Assembly (NCBI GenBank): GCA_014773175.1
Contig: VXCM01000993.1
Location: 62,001 to 126,000, forward strand
Source of the DNA: Lucifuga dentata
Lineage: Eukaryota; Chordata; Actinopteri; Ophidiiformes; Bythitidae
Length of the DNA: 64,000 nucleotides
Direction of reading: 5' to 3'
A program made the translations under genes and the position numbers. Position 1 is the first letter of the stretch; every line of letters starts with the position of its first letter. Positions 36,601 to 64,000 of the stretch are shown here, one piece after another. The notes below the pieces were generated by a model. That model did no database searches, had not been told where the DNA came from, and worked only from the letters and a program-made list of their open reading frames with translations.

Positions 36601-38135
36601 GTCAAAGTAACTTTATTTAATTGAGCCAACACAGAGCAGCACAGAAGAAGGAAGTATAGTCCCAGGTGAAGATGAAGACTGCTTTTGCTGAGAAATTAAA
36701 ATTACCATCTCTTCTACCACAATTTTAAGGTGGGTGTATCACTGAAATAATTTGATTTTGAAAGATTAGGAGATTTGAAAAAAATAACAGGACAAAATTA
36801 AAATACAGTTTTATGTTTTGGAAATTGGTTGTCAGTACTATAATATATATGCAGGTTGTATATATTGGGCTCAAACATGCACAATCACCGGCATGGTCCT
36901 TTAATATATTTTCTTTTCCCATTTTAAAATGCTTTATGGCCTGTTTTCAGTTTGCTTTATATCCTTCACAGGGTGTGTTTCCTTTCCTTTACACATAAAG
37001 TTGTCAGTTTGTCAGTCAATGGACCAGACAAAAAAAAAAAAAAAAAAAAAAAAAAAGAAGTGCATATATGAAGGAATGTTTTAAAGAATAAGGTGTTTTG
37101 AGTGTTTGGTTAGAAGGGTAGGTTAGGTATGAGACAGCACCACCTGCTGTTTAGTCCTTACAGGTGCTGGAAAGGTGGTGCAAGAATACTAGATTTTAGT
37201 GAATAACAGAACAGCACAAAGAGAGAAAATTATGCAGCTATAAGAATGCTATAATGAGAAGTCACTTTGGTGCCATAATACTGCACATTTTGTGGCTTTT
37301 TCATTGTTAAAGGAAGGCATGCCAGTTATTGTAGATATCACATTTTCATTCATGCAGTGCTTGTGCAAATGCCAGTTATTTTGACATAAGAAATGCAACA
37401 GGATTAGATCTTTTCCATGATGATTACTTATCAGTTGAGTGACGCCTTCCTCTCAAGCGTAGCTCATTTTTCAATGCTGAAGCACAAACCAATTGATGGG
37501 CTTCCTGCTTCATGTAAAGCACAGACAATATTTATATTACTGTTCAGGCGCATTTTCCCTTAAAAAGATTTTTTTTTTTTTTACAAATTTCTTCATTTTG
37601 CGTTTTCTAAATTTTGTCATTTTTCCAAACCTTCAATCTTGAAATGGATTTGAAGTTTGTCACTGCACGATTTAACAGTGACAATTATGTTTAGGTGAAT
37701 ATGCAGAATTTCAGCAACACAAAAATCAGTTAAATTGGTCTGTTTCCAAACTTTAAGATTCAGGTGGTCAACATTCACTTGCTATTGTTGTATAAACTAG
37801 AACTGACCAACTTGTGTGTTTCAAGTTTTTTTTTGTTTTTGTTTTTTTTAATTCTGTGCTCGAAGAAACATTCTTTGTATGGTGACCATTTTGGCCAGTA
37901 ATGGAGTGACTCATTCATAGAATCAAACACTGATTTTCCATTTGACTTATATGCATGTTTGTATTGAAGTCCATATCAGTTTTTTCTTGTACTTAAATAA
38001 CAGCCTATGACATAGTGTAACTGTGGATGTGACTTTCTATAAAACTGCTTAAACTCCTAGCATAGAAAATAATGTGTGCTTGTTTGTTCAATATTGTGAT
38101 GTTGTGTCTGGCATTTTACAGTGAAAGCTTTTCTA

Positions 38136-38141
38136 AATAAA
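38136..38141 (+). terminator. pdzd4: Poly(A) signal of PDZD4
   Basis: AATAAA in the context TTCTAAATAAACAAAATAATC, followed within 30 bp by GCTGTGTTATTATGG. It is the first strong signal at a plausible distance after the stop codon with no competing exon in between. Confidence 0.65.
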
Positions 38142-38261
38142 CAAAATAATCATGAAAACTGTTTAATGCTGTGTTATTATGGCCATGAGTCAAGTTTTGA
38201 TCCACTTAACACAACGAAATCTAGTAAATTCCATGGAGAGAAATAATGAGTCAGCATGTCC

Positions 38262-39832
38262 TAAACAATTCTAAACCTTTATTTTTCTAACAAGAGTGAA
38301 AAGAAACAAAGGCAACATTAAAATGAAAAGTTTATACACAAACTCACGACAACTGCGTGTCTGCAATATCAATAATAATAATAATATAATTTGAACCCAA
38401 GAAACAAAATAAAACGTGACAAAGTGAGTTACAGTATAGTTACCTTAATTTGCAGAGAAGGAGTCGGAGAGAAACAGAGGCCAAATAAAAAGGAAGAGAA
38501 CGTGGAGTCAAGAGGACAGGAGCCAAAAAAGGGGAGGAAAAAAGCGAAGAAAACGGGAAAGAAAGAGAAACCCAAGAGGTACAGATATCCATTTTGGGAA
38601 AGTAGCACCAAAAACGTGAATGCCTGTTTTTCACAATTCCCAAAATTTTCTGTTGACTTATTAAACGCATGTCCCCTTAAAGCAGCATCATCGAACACAA
38701 GATTCAATACAACTAAGAAATACAAGTGTTAACACGGTGCTGTTACCTAAGACCAGCTGTCAAAACTTCCTGCTGCACTTCAGCTTTAGTTTTCATGCCC
38801 GACAGAACTGACTAAATGAACCACGATCCAACTTCAACGGCTGGGCTCAAACGAAACTGCAACGGCCACTGAAACGGGCTTCAGCTGAACTAGCTTTTAA
38901 TACAGTTGAGATTACATAGCATACTGAATGACCTCAAAGAATCTCAAACCAAAGACATTCCTATTACATTAAGTCCCATCAATCTGACAGTCCTGTGACC
39001 AGAAAAGTTGGCCTTTGGAATTACCTGGATTATCTGCATTGATTATTCACCCAAAGTGGTCTAATTTTCATCAGTCGTAATTGACTTGACCATTCCAAAA
39101 CGCAGCAATCCTCCAATTTGTCCTTCTACGATGACTATATTTTTTCAGTGTTCGAGTTATTTCTCTTCTTCATTTCAAATTCTGCTGCCACTCCAAAGGA
39201 GAACAGCGGCAGAACTACATCTATTTCAAAAACTTATAAAAGAAAATTAGTCAAACATAACAGATTCAGATTAACAGGTTCAGATTAACAGATCTTTCTC
39301 TTTGTCTGCCCTTTTTTTTTTTTTTTTTTAANTTTTTTTTTTTTTTTTTTAAGAGTGGGACAATTCCAGACCCCACATCTCCAATGTCAATCATCTGACT
39401 CCAATTAGCTTTAAAGGTGTGAAGTCTGCTTGAATTGGGCTTGGGTACATTTTCACTGCAATCGCCATCAGAGGGAATCAGATCACGGTACAGGTAACTC
39501 CAAAGGATTCACTAATGTTTTCCTGCCAGTGCATATTCACATGGAAAATGGGTCTGGGGAAAGGTGAAGAATAAAAGTTGGGAAATACAGGCTGAAAAAG
39601 TCCTGATGGGTGGGATATGGCTCAAGTCAAGGATGAGATGGTGGAGTGTAGACAAAGAATTCTTATTTTGTTAGTGTTTGCATGGATGAGGCATGAGAAG
39701 GGGAGGAAGGTACAGGGATGTCCTGCATCTGTCTATAACTTGACACTGTCTTCTGGCACACAATGATCTGTCCCTTCTATTCCTCTTTGAAGTTGGACAA
39801 TCCATTGTTACGGAGCCCCAGTGTTGACTATA
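38262..39832 (-). other. kdm5c: KDM5C 3' UTR
   Basis: Non-coding stretch downstream of the KDM5C stop codon on the minus strand. It includes a poly-T/A seam with one N (39312-39350; N at 39332). Short plus-strand frames here (for example 38391-38732) have no homology and are chance. Confidence 0.55.
38278..38283 (-). terminator. kdm5c: Poly(A) signal of KDM5C
   Basis: TTTATT on the plus strand reads AATAAA on the minus strand, about 1.55 kb beyond the KDM5C stop. It is the last minus-strand signal before the convergent PDZD4 transcript end, so it is the best candidate for the KDM5C cleavage site. Confidence 0.55.
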
Positions 39833-56099
<16,267 letters not shown>

Positions 56100-56100
<1 letters not shown>

Positions 56101-57090
56101 TCCCTCTGCGTGCGCTCATGCTCTCAGAAAGTAGTTCCCACTAAACAACCCCGCCCCAAATATTTTCGACATTTCATATGCAGGTATACAGAATTATTTC
56201 TTAACAGAGACTTAAAAACCGTACAATTTTGTATTTACTACACATGTGTTATTCTTTAAGTAGGTGATAAGTTATGCTTTTGATAAACGCTATCAACTGA
56301 TTGTAGCCTATTTTAGGAAATAATGCTAACAATACATTTACATTCAACATTTGTAGAAGGTCTAGATTAATTAAAAGTCTGACCTTATGAAGAGATACGA
56401 AATTCATAACCTCATCCCTAATTGTATTGGAATTTATTGAATTGTTTTTGTTTGTCTGACATTTTCCCCACATCTCCCATCAGAAATTTATCCTGTTCAG
56501 AATTATTCTGAAATGTTATGTTATGAAATGTTAAATTGTAAAATGTTTGAATTCATATTAGGATTTCTCACTGAATGTCCTTCAGCCACATTTGAGCTTA
56601 CATCCCATTTGTGACATCTGATTTTAGACAGACCAACATGCATCATTAATTTGCTTGTAGTTTGAAATAATAGTAAATAAAATCAAAAGAAATTACCATA
56701 AAATGGTTTTAGCCATTCTTAGTGTTTGGCATACTGTATGTTTAGCAGGCACAGGATGGAAAGCCCATAATAAACCTGAGAACTGGTTTTGATATTACCC
56801 CATTCCTGTTTGCAAAAATGAATGAATAAAATGAGAAAACTTTAAAATTAAAATCTTAGACAGTCTGTTCTCTTCTTTTAGATGTTGATTTGCAAAGTTG
56901 TCAACATTTCATGATAGATTGTTGCATATATTGCTGTATATACACCTCATTATCTGATATGGTTGATTTGTGAATATTGCAGCTTATGTATGTTATTACT
57001 AAAAAAAATATAACTCATCATTTTTTAGAATTGGTCATCTTAATAAAACATAGCTCTTCACAATTTGTAAAAACAACACACAGAGACCAC
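56100..57090. other. Intergenic DNA between KDM5C promoter and IQSEC2 3' end
   Basis: About 1 kb of AT-rich sequence. I see no conserved frame, repeat body or RNA gene here. KDM5C and IQSEC2 lie in the same orientation, IQSEC2 upstream. Confidence 0.5.
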
Positions 57091-59414
57091 TTCACTGCAA
57101 GGACACTTTTTAATTTATCAGAAGCAATAAATATTCACATCTGAATTCTCTATTCTTTCAGTACATATACTACATACACAAACAAAAAATTTTTGAAATC
57201 CTACGTTTAAAATAATAGCAATAAGTGCACAGACATATAAACACTTTTAGGCTTTAATTTATATGGTAATTCATTATCTCACCTTCAGTCTAAAATAATA
57301 ATAAATTAAAAAAGAAATCAGTATTCCTTTTGGCCAACGTCGCCTGTCGGTGTTCCCTTTTATATGTACATACTTTGTGGCACTCACATGCACGCACCTG
57401 AATACAGAATGGGAGCTATTTGTCCCATAGTAATGATAAGCCTATGTATTATATAATATGTACATCCAGGTCTATACAATACAATCTATTCAATAAGTGC
57501 AGTTATATTCATGCAAGAAGAGTCAAAAAGGACACAATAAAAGCATTAGGTTAGTCAATACATACTTCAAAAAACTTCTCACATACAACATTCTTGAAAC
57601 CTCCTCTTGATTCTCATCATTAGGACTCTGATCTTCTTTTTCTGCATCACACTTTCACTAGCTAATCCATGAATACCCTTCATTACTTTCCTCACCCCCT
57701 CTTATTCTCCTGAATCAGAATATAATTTTCCCTTGGTAATAATGGCACTCGTGCTAATCAACACTTGTGCTGAACTACAACCTCAAAAATTGCTGTAGCA
57801 AAAGGGATAACACATACACGATGCCCACAGAAAAGGGAAAGACGAAGGCTATTTTACATTCTTAACTCTTGTCATGTTATCAAACAAGAAGCCCTAAACA
57901 GGATGCTGAAGTATCAGAAAATCTAAGAAGAGTTATCTAAAAGTGGTGGGAGAGGGAGGGTTAGAAGAAGGCCATTTCTGACTTAAGACATCACGTGTGC
58001 AAATCCACAACAAAACCTCATGTTTCTTCAAAACACAGAAAAAACGCATCTTTGATGAATGCGAGAAGTGAGAACAGGTGCCTTGTATAACTGAGGGAAT
58101 GGCAGCTTCCAACATCCAGGCCTCTTTCCAAGTTGCATGATCATGGTTTAAAGCCTTTTCCATTACTGTGAGCCTTACAAAAAGTCAAAAATAAAATATA
58201 TGTTTAGATCCGATATGTAATTTCAGCTTTTGTAACTTAACTCACCCTATTTATGCTCCTGTGTCATATTATCTCCTCCAACAAAACAGAAAAGGAGAAA
58301 TATTGTTGATGTTCAAATCTGTTTGAAAAACTAAGGTTCATTATTTTTAACAATCAAAAATATAAATTCTTAAAATGATGAGCTCCATGGAAATCATTAT
58401 ACTATGGAAACAAATCACACTTCACATATCGTAACGCCCTCTAGTGGTTATCACAAACTGAGGGAATTTATATGTGCATAAACTCTCTATAACCATGTAC
58501 AAACATCTGCTGATATAATTAATCACTAATCAAAACAATTTTCAGACAATATTTATCATACTCATAGCAGGTATATTATAATATCGATAAAACAGCAAGA
58601 AGCTTCAGAAACATTCAAAATATATTATTGTTTGTATCATTAATTCCCACACCCCGCAGGGAATGCATGTAAATCATTGTGAAGCCAGGAACCTCTGTTA
58701 ACATGTAAAAGACCACTGAGCATAAGACTGTCAGAAAACCGTGCACTCATAAAAGTTTAAGACAAAGCAACATTTCTGAGGTCTAGTTTAGAAAAGAAAA
58801 AATGCCTTTCAGCAAAGCAGAACCTGCAAGAATAGACAGAGACATCATAAAGCCAAGTAAATTATTGCAAAGTCAAGGGACATTTTTTGCAGCTCTCTGC
58901 TGTTACTGTTTGTAATAAACTCTGCTGGAATCCATCTGGTGTGTAAGCGGCTGGATTTTCTCTGGTCTCTGTGTTCCAGTGTCACACTATTGTCTGTTGG
59001 TAATATGCATGGTACTGCATAAATAGTCTTGGGCTAATGTCTAACACAGACTCCACTAGACTTCAAACAGATATAACTGAGGCTATATACCTATAATTTA
59101 GCTTCATCTTAAATTATATGGCTATATTTTTTTTTTGATTGTGTGTGCAAATATGTGAGAGTGTGGATGTGTATGTGTTTCTGTGTGTGCAAGTTACTAG
59201 GATGAGCGCACGTGCCACGCAACCTTAGCTTGTTTCTCCACCTAGGTATGTGGAAAACGGAGGTGAAAGTAACAGAGACGGAGTAAGCTGCGTTTCCTCT
59301 TGTCACTAGCGCTGCTGTTACTTTCCGTCCTGGCAGCCTTGGTCCTAGCCCTGGTCCTGCCAAACTCCTCCACTCTCTCATCTGACCTCTGACCCCTGGG
59401 GCCCAATGTCTTGC
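57090..59414 (-). other. iqsec2: IQSEC2 3' UTR (probable)
   Basis: AT-rich sequence downstream of the IQSEC2 stop, without coding signal. A minus-strand ATTAAA at 57109-57114 is a candidate poly(A) signal, giving a 3' UTR of about 2.3 kb. No other element is recognised. Confidence 0.45.
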
Positions 59415-63837
<4,423 letters not shown>

Positions 63838-64000
63838 CTGAAACACAAGGCAGAGGTCACACTATAATCTTTCCTATCTCACACCCTTGAGAGTCAGTAA
63901 CATTCAACTTTCCACACAGATCATAAATCACGCCATAAATCTGTCCCAGTTCAGGAATACATTCTTTGTTGTCTGCATTTCAACATTGAATACATCAAAA

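Larger units (their letters stand above)
36096..38165 (+). other. pdzd4: PDZD4 3' UTR
   Basis: About 2 kb of AT-rich sequence downstream of the PDZD4 stop, without coding signal. It contains a poly-T run broken by an N (36559-36600) and a 26-27 bp poly-A run (37030-37056), and ends at an AATAAA followed by TG-rich sequence. Confidence 0.65.

Noticed and set aside
38391..38732. 113-residue Lys-rich plus-strand frame
   Set aside because: It lies within the KDM5C 3' UTR on the opposite strand; Lys-richness follows from A-rich sequence and no homology is seen.

Overview
The window is vertebrate nuclear DNA, almost certainly from a ray-finned fish (teleost). Genes are split into short exons with GT-AG introns. 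There is a heavy load of CA, GA and poly-A/T microsatellites, teleost-type SINE and LINE debris lies between genes, and the proteins match vertebrate families at clearly non-mammalian divergence. Nothing prokaryotic is present. I rebuilt the gene models by hand from reading frames, splice sites and family homology; most frames close exactly across all exons.

Layout. (1) 375-6250, minus strand: complete PORCN, the Wnt O-acyltransferase, 14 coding exons and 462 codons once an assembly duplication is removed. A CCAAT-rich promoter lies at about 6.1-6.4 kb. (2) 8845-12672, minus: a four-exon gene for a 645-residue protein with an N-terminal THAP DNA-binding domain, C2H2 zinc fingers and a long Glu-Pro repeat. 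I could not assign it to a named gene. (3) About 12.8-23.1 kb: repeat-rich intergenic DNA with no supported gene. (4) 23156-36095, plus: complete PDZD4, seven coding exons and 922 residues, with a 7.8 kb first intron that holds a 5'-truncated LINE with a 17 bp target-site duplication. (5) 39833-53847, minus: complete KDM5C, the histone H3K4 demethylase, 28 coding exons and 1591 residues, with its promoter at about 56.05 kb. (6) 59415 to the right edge, minus: the 3' part of IQSEC2 (end of Sec7, PH domain, proline-rich tail, PDZ-binding C-terminus), interrupted by a 405 bp N gap.

The genes do not form an operon. PORCN lipidates Wnts in the ER, PDZD4 and IQSEC2 are expected at the cell cortex or synapse, and KDM5C and the THAP protein are nuclear. 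The link is chromosomal history: human PORCN, KDM5C, IQSEC2 and PDZD4 are all X-linked, and KDM5C-IQSEC2 are direct neighbours in human as here. PDZD4 and KDM5C converge with poly(A) signals only about 140 bp apart.

I found no wholly new biological system. The points most worth a second look are: the unnamed THAP/C2H2/EP-repeat protein; paired SUMO-acceptor and SUMO-interacting motifs in this KDM5C; a probable GC-AG intron in KDM5C; two in-frame microexons in PORCN; a diverged fold-back element; and assembly seams, marked by single Ns, that duplicate parts of two exons and could mislead automatic annotation.
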